Positions 23,743 through 34,738 of a stretch of 64,000 bases of DNA are shown piece by piece. The stretch comes from Lojkania enalia. Its lineage: Eukaryota > Ascomycota > Dothideomycetes > Pleosporales. The position numbers and the translations under genes were made by a program. The notes beneath the pieces are model-generated. The model had not been told where the DNA came from and made no database searches. It saw only the letters and a program-made list of their open reading frames with translations. The DNA is taken from the NCBI GenBank assembly GCA_010094045.1, contig ML986586.1, positions 100,859 to 164,858 of the forward strand, given 5' to 3'. Numbering within the stretch: position 1 is the first letter of the stretch; each line of letters opens with the position of its first letter.

Positions 23743-26700
23743 ATGTCTGACTTCGCCATGTATCACGCCCTCGGCCAGGGGCCGCCGAACCCCAATGGGC
23801 CCCCGCAAAAGGACGATCCAAACAAGTTCCGACCGCCTGTCGCTCCGAGCCCGGGCGGCTATCAACAGGCTGGTGGGCCTGCCTCCAGCAATGTTCCCAA
23901 CCAGTTCATGGCCGCACCGAATCAGAACACGCCACCTGCACTGGAGCAGAGCTATTTCCCGCCACACCAAGCTGAGCAAGACATGAGCAACCTTACGGGC
24001 CAGATGGGAGCAGTTGGGCTGGGTGGAGAACAAGCGCCGCATGCGAGACACCACAAGAAGAAGGACCGGCACGCGTATCACAACATTGAGGGCCCTGGAG
24101 GGAGCTCACAAGCCTTCAACGGGGTACCTCAGGCAGGGACACCTACACAGTTCTTGAACCAGGGCGTACCCTCGCCGACCGCGGCGCAATGGCAGAGTCC
24201 TCAGATAACCCCCGCCATGTCGCAGTTCCCCGCAGCGACAACCATGTTCGCTCCCGCAAACCCAACGACGTCCACCCAGCATGCGGCTCGGTCAGGGATG
24301 CCTCTGGCTGGAGCTCCCGCCTTATCTAGTCAGGGTCGTGTGGACCCGGAGCAGATACCCAGTGTACCTAGGTCTCGAGATGCGCCTGCTAAGTACTACC
24401 TGGAGCATGTATATCCGACCATGGAACACCATTTGGCCCCGCCTGCTCTTGTCCCATTCGTTGCCTATGATCAAGGCAACTCCTCGCCCAAGTTCGCGCG
24501 GCTTACGCTTAACAACATCCCTGCCTCCGCCGATGCCCTCGCTTCCACTTCCCTTCCCTTAGGCCTTGTCCTTCAACCTTTGGCTCCCCTCCAGGAGGGT
24601 GAGCAATCTATACCCGTACTAGATTTCGGCGAAACCGGGCCCCCGAGGTGTAGGAGATGCCGAACGTACATCAACCCGTTCATGCCGTTCCGATCGGGTG
24701 GTAACAAATTTGTATGCAACATGTGTACCTTCCCGAATGATGTTCCAGCTGAGTATTTTGCGCCGACAGATCCATCGGGGGTCAGAGTGGATAGAATGCA
24801 ACGGCCAGAACTTACCACGGGTACTGTCGATTTTATGGTTCCCAAGGAGTACTGGTCCAAGGAGCCGGTTGGAATACGATGGTTGTTCTTGATAGATGTT
24901 ACCGCCGAGGCTGTCAACCGTGGATTCCTGGATGGATTCTGCGAAGGCATCATGAATGCCCTCTACGGAGGAGTCAAAGCCAAGGCACAAGACGAGGAGA
25001 GCACTCCAAGGAGGCTGCCTAAGGGTTCAAAAATTGGCATTGTCACTTTCGACAAGGAGATTCATTTCTACAATCTGAGCGTGAACTTAGATCAAGCTCA
25101 GATGCTCGTGATGCCAGATATTGAGGATCCGTTCGTGCCGCTAAGCGACGGATTATTTGTGGATCCAGAAGAGTCGAAAGCAGTAATTACTTCCCTTCTT
25201 ACACAACTTCCGAATATGTTCTCGGAAGTCAAAAACCCCGAGCCAGCTCTACTCCCGACTCTGAACTCGGCTTTGGCTGCCCTGACGGCTACTGGAGGCA
25301 AGATTATTTGCTCATTATCCGCTCTACCAACTTGGGGGCCAGGAAGGCTGTTCCTTCGTGATGATGGGAATATACATAATACCGATGCGGAAAAGAAGCT
25401 TCTCACAACTGAGCATCCCGGTTACCGGAAAGTTGCGACCAAGATGGTTGAGAGCGGGATTGGAATTGATTTCTTCATGGCGGCTCCAAGCGGGGGCTAC
25501 TTAGATCTCGCTACAATTGGTTGGTTATGTCGCTTGTGTCACTAAAGGCTTCTTGCTAATTCTAGATAGGTCATGTGTCTGCCGTGACAGGTGGTGAAGT
25601 CTTCTATTATCCGAACTTCCACTCACCCCGGGATATGTTGAAGTTGTCAACGGAGATTAAGCATACTGTTACCCGAGAAACAGGATATCAAGCGCTAATG
25701 AAAGTCCGATGCTCGAACGGTCTCCAGGTCTCAGCATATCATGGTAACTTCTACCACCACACCTTTGGGGCGGACCTCGAGTTTGGCGTAATCGATGCGG
25801 ACAAATCGATAGGTGTCATGTTTAGCTACGATGGTAAACTAGACCCAAAGCTTGATGCTCACTTCCAAAGTGCTCTTCTTTATACTACTGCTAGCGGCGA
25901 ACGCCGTGTACGGTGTAGCAACGTGGTTGCGAGTGTGACCGAAGGAGCTGCCGACGCGATGAAATTTGTCGATCAAGACGCCGTGGTAAATATAATTGCA
26001 AAAGAAGCTGCTGCAAGAATGACGGAGAAGAGCCTCAAGGAGATTCGCGGAGCGTTGACGGAGAAGACGGTCGACATACTCGCAGGATACAGGAAAAACT
26101 TTGGGGGAAACAATCCGCCAGGCCAGCTTGTCCTCCCCGAAAATCTAAAGGAGTTTAGTATGTACATTCTTGGCTTGATTAAGTCGAGAGCTTTCAAGGG
26201 TGGAAAGGAACCTACCGACAGAAGAGTCCATGACATGAGGATGATCAAGAGCATGGGACCTCTGGAGTTATCGCTATACCTTTACCCTCGCATCATCTCT
26301 ATTCACAATCTTGATGAGAAAGATGGCTTCGCCAATGAGAATGGTCACTTGAGGATGCCAGAAGCCATTCGAGCCTCGTTCTCAAAGGTTGAGGAAGGCG
26401 GTGTCTACATTGTCGACAACGGCCAGATTTGCTTACTTTGGCTGCATGCCCAGGTATCTCCGAATCTACTCGAAGATTTGTTCGGCGAAGGACACACGAG
26501 TCTAAAGCAACTGGACGCTTTCCAATCTATGTTGCCTGTCCTCCAAACGCATCTCAACGCCCAAGTGCGAAATATACTCCAATATCTTGAGCAAACAAGG
26601 GGCTCAAAAGCATTAACGCTGCAGCTCGCGCGGCAAGGTCTTGACGGAGCGGAATACGAATTTGCTCGGTTATTGTATGAGGATCGCAATAATGAAGCGC

Positions 26701-26768
26701 AGAGTTATGTGGATTGGCTCGTCCATATCCACAGGCATATCCAACTTGAGGTTAGTGGGAAATCTTAA
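23743..26768 (+). CDS. SEC24: COPII coat cargo-adaptor Sec24
   Basis: Two exons, 23743-25519 and 25570-26768, encode 991 residues, a normal Sec24 length. Residues 1-210 are Pro/Gln/Gly-rich and disordered. Around residues 300-335 lies the zinc finger (CRRCRTYINPF ... FVCNMCTFPND). Then come the trunk (vWA-like; IRWLFLIDVTAEAVNRGF), the beta-sandwich, the helical domain and the gelsolin-like domain (VYIVDNGQICLLWLH), ending in SYVDWLVHIHRHIQLE. Sec24 pairs with Sec23 in the inner COPII coat on ER exit sites and binds cargo export signals. The 50-nt intron was placed so that TIG-HVSAVTGGEVFYYP, a conserved stretch, is restored. The last few residues (VSGKS) follow a GAG|GTTAGT that could also be a splice donor, so the extreme C-terminus is slightly uncertain. 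Confidence 0.96.
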
Positions 26769-27907
26769 GAGCCATGCAAGCGCTGTTACTGACTGTCGCG
26801 AAGCTTGCTGGACAGCGGAAGAAAGAAGATTCAGATGGCTTGACCTCGGCTGGGTCTACGTTTGTAGGCTTAAGGACACCGTATTGGGGTTAGGGACCCC
26901 CTGCTTCCTATATTGCATAGCGGTTGATTAGATTATGAATGTTAAGCAGGATATTCTTCAAGCGCACAACATGAATCTCAAGAATGACCTTTTTCCTGCT
27001 ATTCAGTAGTGAGGTGAGGACTAGGCTCCAGTGAAAAGCGCTTCCATGTATAATTCAAATATATGTAGCTCGGTGCGCATTCCGGAGCCTAAAAATATGT
27101 TACAGATCTGTCCAAAGCTGAACAGCGCGTTTCTAAGCTTTTTGGTAGTTATCCTAATGTGTGTATTTTGCACGGCTGGATCCGCCCTATAGAAGCGTAT
27201 ACTAAGAAATCCATACTTTTAGAGAATTACGGATATTAGTCCGCTATTTCCTAGTTACGTTTTAGTGATCCGGCCAAGGATATTGTATATTTCCAGAAAG
27301 GATTTTCCGAATATAAGGATTAATAGACACTCCAAATTATCAGATATTACCTTTGAGCTATTCACCTAGTAAATCTATTCCAACTCCGTAAAGGACCTCT
27401 GAGTGATACACTTAGCTTGTATAGGTAGAATTTACATGAGTAAAGGTAGTATTACAGTTTAAGACTGGATGGTAGCCCAACTGATATGTGCTACTATTTT
27501 ATGCGTCTATGTGCTTCGTAATTCCAGGAAACCTTTTTTTTTTTTTTTTTTTTTTCTTAAACAAAGATGTCACATGACTCGGCGTCCTGTACGAAGCATA
27601 TCCACGTGAAGTGATTACACTTAATCGGCACGTAGGATTGCGCTCCTAATGGTGACTTAACATTCCTATCAGTCCGCCGAACCACGTACGACATACCCTC
27701 CATGCAAGAGAACGGAAACCCGCAATCATTCATTCTAATTGATTTCTCCCAAAAAAAAAAAAAAAAAAAAAAAAAACCAATCCTTGCCTCTGTCGTTTGT
27801 TTATACGCTAGAAATCAACCTTTCTATGTTTCTAACGCGCACTGGCGGGGGTCTTTTGTTTCCATGACGCGGTTGACGTTGTGATGGGTTGGCACTTGTG
27901 GGGTTGA
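26769..27907. other. AT-rich intergenic with homopolymer runs
   Basis: 1.1 kb between convergent genes. A run of 22 T at 27534-27555 and a run of 26 A at 27751-27776 flank about 195 bases. No gene or recognisable mobile element. Confidence 0.5.
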
Positions 27908-29677
27908 CTATAGACTATTGGGCACTGATGACTTCAAAGGGAGGGTTCCGGTCGACGGAAGGGGTCTAGAGGCCTGCTCAGCAGTCCGAGATTGCGTCTG
28001 ACATGCGCCATCGTCGACGTTTCGTTCATTCGACGAACTGGCCTGTCCAACGCTGGTAGGGGGAGAGAGACCATCCATTTTCCCGTTAATAGCGATGGGC
28101 CTCGGTAGTCTAGAGTTTCCATATTTCTTCAACTTGCCATGCTCCGATGGTCTGTGCGTTCTACTCTTGAAGCTCCTCTCCGCCGGGCCTTTCTGCGTAG
28201 CTCGACTCGAGCCGCTAGGAGACGAGTCACTGTCGGCATGCTGCTTCGCCTCCAACTTTTGATCTTGCCCCATTCGATTTCTTCTAATCAGCTGCCATGC
28301 CTCCTCGGCCGCTTTCTTATCAATGTTCTCTAATCTTTGCCCAATTTCCTTGCTCAAATTCTCCACGCTGTTCGTCCTTTGTAGGATCATGCTAGATGGT
28401 TTACATACCGTTGGGTACTCACTTGTATGCATTTCCGAGGCGTCGCGATCGATCTTTTCCATAAGCTCTCGCACCTCTGGGCAGAGCTCAAGTTTGCCGT
28501 CTGAATTTGAGCGGAAGAGAGGTTGCGGATGGGTATTTTGCTGTGGGTGTTCGATGAAATGCGTCGAGGAGCCAGATTCGGGGCGGGCACTAGAGACATG
28601 GCAAGGTTGACTGGAGAATTCGGGGGTTCCTTTGGAGAGTATAGGTGTTTGAATTGATCGGCCTCCCGGGAATGAAGGTTGCTGGTTTGGCGTATCACTC
28701 TCGGTCTGGTTAGGTCCGTTTTCTGCTGAAGGATTAGGATCGGGCTTTGAGCGTCTTGGTGAAAAGGCAAGGAAGTGGTGACCTCTCTCATACTCCTCGT
28801 CTTCTCTGTTTGTTGCTTGCGTCTCTCCGGATTCCCCGGCGGGTGAGCGATTGCTCGAGCTGGCTGACAACTTCTCTCGGGAGAAAGTAGCATCGTCGCC
28901 GAAACGCGTAAGCCCCGATTTTTTCTTGAACCTGTCTAGAGACTTGTTCAGCAGCTTCTTCACAGCACCACTTTTCTTTTCCGATTCTTTCATATCGTCT
29001 AAAGACTTAGCATCCGCCTCCAGTGATAGAAACTCAATGTCCGGGTAAATAGTGCTTGGCGAGCTCGTGGAGTGCGATGGTAGCAAAGGTTGTGGGAAAG
29101 TTGTATCTGGAGCCTCACTTCCACTTTCACTTTCATATTCATCCTCACACTCCCCATCCCAAGTATTATTTGCATAGTCATGCTTCCGATGCCTCATCGG
29201 GCCTTTTGCAATAGCTATCGGCTCCAAAGTCGGACTGAACTCCGTCACTTTTTGATTTCCTCCACTGTTTCCCTCATCTCTATCTTTAACGCCACCCGGG
29301 TTCCTCCCGTCTACGATTCTACCATACTTGACCGCATTCCTTTCCAACCACCTCTTCCTTGCGACCATCGACTTCCTCGAGTAAACCTTCCAACGATATC
29401 TTTGTGGCGAAACATACGAGGAGCGCGGTGACTCGCATCTCTCTTCGTCGACACACATTCTCTCGCGGATCTCCTGGTCTAATGCTCGAACAGAAAGTCG
29501 AAAAAATTCACTGCGAAGTTCACAGTTCCGAACCTTCTGCGATCTCCTAAAGTTGCGACGGATGCGGTAATCAAGCCCAAAGCCTGGGGGAAGTGGGTGC
29601 TGTATGCGGGTACGTGCAGTGACGGGAGTGGTGCGGTCAGGTAATGGTGAAATAAAAGGAGTGTGGAACGATGGCAT
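27908..29677 (-). CDS. Hypothetical protein, largely disordered
   Basis: Single open frame of 589 residues that I do not recognise. Residues about 30-120 are basic and look folded (FGLDYRIRRNFRRSQKVRN, REFFRLSVRALDQEIRERM-like helix, YRWKVYSRKSMVARKRWLE). The remainder is rich in Ser, Pro, Glu and Lys with a short helical stretch near residue 400 (REIGQRLENIDKKAAEEAW-like). It could be a nuclear or cytoskeletal scaffold, but nothing in the sequence decides this. The long uninterrupted frame supports coding. Confidence 0.7.
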   Translation of the reverse strand: MPSFHTPFISPLPDRTTPVTARTRIQHPLPPGFGLDYRIRRNFRRSQKVRNCELRSEFFRLSVRALDQEIRERMCVDEERCESPRSSYVSPQRYRWKVYSRKSMVARKRWLERNAVKYGRIVDGRNPGGVKDRDEGNSGGNQKVTEFSPTLEPIAIAKGPMRHRKHDYANNTWDGECEDEYESESGSEAPDTTFPQPLLPSHSTSSPSTIYPDIEFLSLEADAKSLDDMKESEKKSGAVKKLLNKSLDRFKKKSGLTRFGDDATFSREKLSASSSNRSPAGESGETQATNREDEEYERGHHFLAFSPRRSKPDPNPSAENGPNQTESDTPNQQPSFPGGRSIQTPILSKGTPEFSSQPCHVSSARPESGSSTHFIEHPQQNTHPQPLFRSNSDGKLELCPEVRELMEKIDRDASEMHTSEYPTVCKPSSMILQRTNSVENLSKEIGQRLENIDKKAAEEAWQLIRRNRMGQDQKLEAKQHADSDSSPSGSSRATQKGPAERSFKSRTHRPSEHGKLKKYGNSRLPRPIAINGKMDGLSPPTSVGQASSSNERNVDDGACQTQSRTAEQASRPLPSTGTLPLKSSVPNSL

Positions 29678-30012
29678 GGCGACTGACTGTAATGAAACTG
29701 GTGTCTATGCTGATTCGCCTACTTGACGCACATCTCCATGAATGGACATAATCGAACTCGTCCCTTATGGAGATAACGGAGAGTATTTTAAAGAGACTTG
29801 ATGCCTATATTATAGAGCTTATTTCGAGATACAAACATTAGGTATATGAGTGGCCTCATTGCGCTACCACGGGTGGTGGTTCTCGCGAGAAGTTGCTGGA
29901 TTGTCGAGGAGCTAGCGGCAACATTTTGTCACCAAGTAGGAAGCAGCCATGGTTGGTGAACTGGGGACAGCTGTTCTCATTGCCTGACCTAAAATGCCTA
30001 CTTAGGCAAGCC
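29678..30012. other. Short intergenic gap
   Basis: 335 bases between two minus-strand genes: promoter side of the hypothetical gene and 3' flank of gatB. Nothing else seen. Confidence 0.5.
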
Positions 30013-31995
30013 TTACTTTGACTGCATAGGAGGGAGCTCCAATAAGTTTCTCAGCACCATCTCCGCAGTGCCTGGTTCCACTGTCCCTTCGGCACTGTTG
30101 CTCATCATCTGCCCAACAAACCACTTGACCTTCTGATGACGATGTTTTTCTACAATGTCCTTAACTATATTCGGATTTTCCTCAATTAGCTTTTGCGCCA
30201 TGTCAGTGTATTCATGGTGTGATAGTGGCTTTAGCATCATATCTCCGTCGGTGATAATCTGTCCTACAGGGCGAGCGTCCCCTTCGAATTTCATGGCTAA
30301 GAGCAGTTTTGCGGTTCGACCAGTGATTTGTTTTCTTAGAAGGTACTCGATTATCGATGCGAGCTGATCGGAAGATACGCGACTGTCTGACCATTCTTCA
30401 TTCTTGAACAAGGCGCCTAATTCCATGAGTACCCTAAAATGGATTAGCGCAGTGCTGTGAGCAGCGGATAACAGTTTGAGGCCGGGATTTGATCAGTTGT
30501 AGTGCGGGCTTACCAATTTCCGGCAGTTTTGCCTACGCGAGCTAGAGTTTCTGGGTAATCTGAAAGGGCAGATCGGAGATACTGCACGACGTCAAGGTAG
30601 TAATCTAGACGGTCGCCATCGTCAAGGAGGAGAAGAGTGCTCGCATCCTTGGGCGTGAGCCCGTATATTTGGACATCTACCAACATTGTGATAGCATCAT
30701 CCGATAGCATGGGCAGCGTATTTCTCAGATGGGCAACCATCTCCTAGTCCGAATTAGTCAAAATTTGTAGGGGTTTGAACTCTGCAGACCTTTCCAACAA
30801 TTACTGGAGTGATATCTGGATCTGGCATGTACCGATAGTCGATTTCGCCCTCTTTGCCTCTCAGTCGCTTCGTTGTCTTGCTGCCCAGCGTCCACCCGCG
30901 GGTCTCGCCTTCAACGACACCCCCACTCTCTAAAATGTCAATTTGTCTGTCTCTCTCGGCGATGATAGCATCCTCAACAGCTTTGATACTCGCCAGGTTT
31001 TTAATCTCTGTCCTCTGACCTAGACCGGTAACACCATGATACGTATGCCCGGTGTCCGCCGCTTGCGTGTTTCTTTGACGCACAGAAACATTGACGTCTG
31101 CTCGAAGACCGCCCATCTCCATACCTGCTGTTACAGCATTTACAGTCTTGAGTATTGTTTGCATTTTTCGTACGCACGCGGCGGCGACGGTCGGATTGTG
31201 GATTTGGGGCAGGGTGATAATCTCAATTAGAGGGTGGGAGACACGATTGAAATCCAGAAGATGGGTTGAAGGAGGCTGATGGACGGTTTTTGCCGTGTCT
31301 TGTTCCATTTGCACCTGCTTTATGCCTATGATGATGGGACCGCGGTCGGGAGAGACACCGGAAGGGAAATCATGGGGATAGAGGGTGATGTGGCCGTCTT
31401 TTGCGAAGGGTTCATAGTATTGAGTTATCTGATAGCCGGCGGGCTGGTCTTGATAGAAGTAATGTTTGCGATCAAAGCTGCTCTTCTGTTGGATCCGGCA
31501 ATTCAGAGCAAGGGCGGCGCGCAAAGCTGGGACCAGTGTCTCAATCTGGAAATGAGGTTGGCTTCCTGGGAAAGCAATATCGAAAAGGGCAACATGGGCG
31601 TTGGGCGCTTCGCCGGTGGATGTCGCCGCGCCCGAGAACAGCTTTCGAGCCGTGTTGAGCTCTGCGTGCACCTCAATGCCGACTGTCAGCTCCCATTTCT
31701 CCAGTCGCAGATCCTGGTTTTTTGGAGTCTGCTGGGGAGATGATGATGATGATGATGATGCTGCAGTGGCTCGTTCTTCTTTTTTCTTCCTCTTCACAGC
31801 ATCTTTCAACAATTTTCGGAACGGCGCATCGTTGCTCGGAGGTCCGGCGGAGGTGTGAAGAGCTCGGTAGGAACGGGCGACAAACGGCTGTGCAGAGGCC
31901 AATGGTTGTAGTTTGGCCTTGCGGAGGCAGGAAGGGCAGATGTAGGGCCGTTTCGAGAGTGCTTGGCGAGCAGTGCGGATCGGGGAGGCCAGCAT
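30013..31995 (-). CDS. PET112: Mitochondrial glutamyl-tRNA(Gln) amidotransferase subunit B
   Basis: Three exons, 31995-30790, 30743-30514 and 30433-30013, give 618 residues. An Arg-rich N-terminus ([18 protein letters not shown]) is a likely mitochondrial presequence and is followed by a poly-Ser run. The GatB core begins with [14 protein letters not shown] and [15 protein letters not shown], includes [17 protein letters not shown] and the signature [14 protein letters not shown], then [14 protein letters not shown]. The C-terminal GatB/YqeY tail follows ([31 protein letters not shown], ending NLLELPP). It forms Gln-tRNA(Gln) from Glu-tRNA(Gln) in mitochondria, together with GatA and a GatF- or GatC-type subunit; none of those is in this window. 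Introns are 46 and 80 nt. Confidence 0.95.
31738..31762. repeat. GAT/ATC trinucleotide microsatellite in gatB
   Basis: About seven GAT units on the + strand, read as Ser codons on the coding strand, forming the poly-Ser run between the presequence and the enzyme core. It is in frame, so length changes would only alter Ser number. Confidence 0.8.
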
Positions 31996-32076
31996 GGCGC
32001 GTGGATGCGAGGTTCGAATGCAAGGAGAGGTATATCGACTTTCAGCCCGACCGCCAGAGCCACCTGACTCTGTGCA

Positions 32077-32265
32077 CTACTTCGTTTTCGGAACGATTCC
32101 GCCAACCTTCGCCCGCACGACTTGACGCACAGTCTGAATCTTTGCTTTGCCCTTCAACTTCCAGAGCGCTCGCTTGCTAGTCATTCCTCTCCCCCTTTCC
32201 TCTGCCGCCTTCTTCGCCGCTTCTAATTCCTCTGGGGGATGCTGTTCGCCGGGTGTAGTTGGCAT
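32077..32265 (-). CDS. Small basic hypothetical protein (uncertain)
   Basis: A 62-residue frame on the same strand as gatB and only 81 bases upstream of its start. It is Lys/Arg-rich with an amphipathic helix (PPEELEAAKKAAEERGRG) and a basic tail (VRAKVGGIVPKTK). It could be a genuine small gene, an upstream frame in the gatB leader, or chance. No family recognised. Confidence 0.3.
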   Translation of the reverse strand: MPTTPGEQHPPEELEAAKKAAEERGRGMTSKRALWKLKGKAKIQTVRQVVRAKVGGIVPKTK

Positions 32266-33314
32266 GGTAGTAGTGGAGCAACGACCGCCTGAGCAATGCC
32301 TGTCGGGGATCCGGCTTGCGCTGTCAGATCTTACTTAATAGGGTGCAATGGAGCGCGACGTGTTTACTATGGGATAATAGTGGCTGGGGGGGGGGTTCTG
32401 GATCTCAAGGATAAAGGAAGGATAGGGGAGGATAGGATGCGAAGATTGTTGGATTGAGCACCGCAGCGATGATAAGGTCTCTTATGCCCGCCGTTCCGCT
32501 ATGCCTGCCGTTCGGGGCCGATGCGTCCGAGAGGTCTTGGGCGTAGCTTCCCATTTTGTTTGGGAAGGCGCTCATGGAAAGAGGTTCATTACCATCACTC
32601 CTAGAAGGCAGACAGCTGCTCTGCCCGTCCGGACCACCGTTCTTTATGGAGGCACAACAACGCTGTTATGATCATTTCCTGGCAGCACAATATATGCGAA
32701 TGCAATACAAGAACGAAGCTTCTTGAAGAATTTCCTTGAATGTCTACTGGTATCTAATGTTCAAGGTGGGACCTGGCGATGTCGCCAAGGTTTCCCCAAA
32801 GATGAATTCAGATATAACGCACGGAAGGAATGCTAGAGACCATATCGCGAAAACAAAACATGCTGTAGCTACATGACTCAATCATGTGTGATTCGGGTAT
32901 AGGAAATGGGTATTCTGGTATGCAAAACTCATGCCTGAGAATGCCAATGCGTTACTAAAAGAATAAGGTCAAGCAATGAGCGTATGAACATGAATGGTAG
33001 CTTTCAAAATGCTTTTAATCCACGGGTGGATAGTTCCTCGATAAGGATGAATGGTCCGTTACGTCGTGATTTGGAATGTCTCTAGTTTCCCATAGGTCAC
33101 CATTTCCGGCCACGTTTTCGAACATGGTCGTCATATTCTGTGGCCGAGAATACGGGTTTCCGTCGTACCGATGCGTGCATCTAACTTCATAGACGCCCGC
33201 ATGGGCCGATTCGAATCGTCGTTGCAAACACTCCAGCGGGACCCCGAAGCCCGGCTGGTGTTCCTCCCCACAAGCACCATGCCCTTGTGGGACGGGGACC
33301 TTATGCCTCCTCCT
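32266..33314. other. Intergenic
   Basis: About 1 kb. It includes a G-run at about 32387-32395 and the frame 33015-33227 (-), which has no domain and could at most be a further exon of the small gene to its right. Confidence 0.45.
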
Positions 33315-33628
33315 TCACGATCGGCCGGTCCCAGCGCGGGCGAGCTCCCTGATCCGAACGGCGGGTCCCTTGCTCAGTCGGCGACTGTTGCTGGTAGACG
33401 ACGTTTTGGTCGAGGTAGGAGAAGAGGCGTAGATGTACTCGCCATCTACATACTGGGCGTCGCTGAAGAAGGTCGTGCGCTTGTCCCGCCGGGTGTAGCG
33501 CTGCTCGAGACGGTAGAGCTCAAGTCCTGGAGGGTGTAAGAAAGCAGAAAAGAAAACGAGTTGCGCGGGCGGGCGCGGGAGGTTTCAATGGGCGACATAC
33601 TGGCTTGAAGCTTCTCAATAAAGCCCAT
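33315..33628 (-). CDS. Small conserved-looking fungal protein, 79 aa
   Basis: Two exons, 33628-33601 and 33526-33315, joined across a 74-nt intron (GTATGT donor, CTCCAG acceptor). The join yields MGFIEKLQARLELYRLEQRY followed by TRRDKRTTF, a helical basic segment, then YVDGEYIYASSPTS and a Ser/Thr-rich tail. I have the impression of having seen this N-terminal pattern in uncharacterised proteins of filamentous ascomycetes, but I know no function. The reading frame through the intron is also open (ending PSSATPSM), so an unspliced product is conceivable; the spliced form has the more protein-like sequence. The tail might extend through another exon to the left, since the stop at 33315 is followed by further open sequence in another frame. 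Confidence 0.55.
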
Positions 33629-34738
33629 TTTGTGCAGTGAACGTGTTTCGCAGAGAGAAAGGAATGTGTCGAGCGACTGAAACGTAGCGAAGCGGAGCTG
33701 TATATATCCCGAGGGCGGACAGGGAACAGGGCACTGGGAACAGCGGGACAATCCTGAAGCAGGTGGGGGGATTTCGGCTGTCAATGCGGGCCAGGGCTCG
33801 ACGACAGGCACAATTGACAGCGGAAACAGGCAGAGCAGCAGAAGACACAGGCTGGAAGGAGGGAGGAGCGCGAGCGGGTCGCAGAGCAGAGCAGAGCAGG
33901 GTCGCTTTTGAGGGGGGTGGGACTACTGGCACGGCTGGAGCAGGCCGGTGGGGATGCACATATGCGCCTAGGCAGGTAGTCTGGGACGCTGGGCTGGGGC
34001 TGCCTGGTTCTCGAAGCATTTCCAAGGTTATCAAGCCAAGCGCGCCGCTCGATTGCACCGGCCGCCAGCCGAGGCCGGCACCGAATAAAAATCCGCCAAA
34101 CCTGGAGCCAATCTTCTCGCCTCGACTAGGACAGAAAGGGGCGGTGCTTTGGAGAACGTCAGGAAGACCGGAGGGCTCTATACGGACGTCCGGGGATGGC
34201 AGAGAGGAGCGGGAAGAGGTCCTGTCCGTCCTGTCTCCTTGCTGGCTTCGCTTGGCGCGAGTCAACGACTCCACGTGGAAGCCGGGCCTAGCCGTCTCTA
34301 GCACAAGCGCAGACCGCCGTCCCCGTAGTGCCATCAAGAGTCAGGCGTCCGCAAATGCTAGGGCCAAAGCTAGCACTCCACCATTTCCAGGGGTGCATTG
34401 GCCCTCCCAAATCAAACCAAACCAAACCAACCCAGCCCAACCTGGCGCCACGCAACGCCCTCACCCGGCGGCCCATTTCAGACTCAATTCATGCCGTGCA
34501 CCAGGGGGGGGGGGGCTAGGGGGAAGCGTTTCTTTGTTGTTATTAGGTACGAATGCTAAATGGAGCTCTGCCTAGCATGGCAGTAATGGCCCGCGCTGCT
34601 TGTTGATCTCCTGGTCGCCCTAGTCGAGACCGGCGTCTATCTTGCCCCGATAATACTTGCTCCATGCAAACACACACACGCTCGATGTGCTGCCCCTCCC
34701 CACATCGCACTGCCCAGATTCTTACTCCCGCCGAGATT
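33629..34738. other. GC-rich intergenic
   Basis: 1.1 kb between the small gene and the 3' end of tps2. Contains AACC-rich repeats at about 34414-34442 and a G-run at about 34505-34515. The long overlapping frames here (33615-34337 minus, 33763-34575 plus) are mutually exclusive and low complexity, so I do not call them genes. Confidence 0.5.

Noticed and set aside
33763..34575. Plus-strand frame of 270 codons and its minus-strand rival (33615-34337)
   Set aside because: Both are low-complexity frames in GC-rich DNA, overlap each other and contain no recognisable domain.
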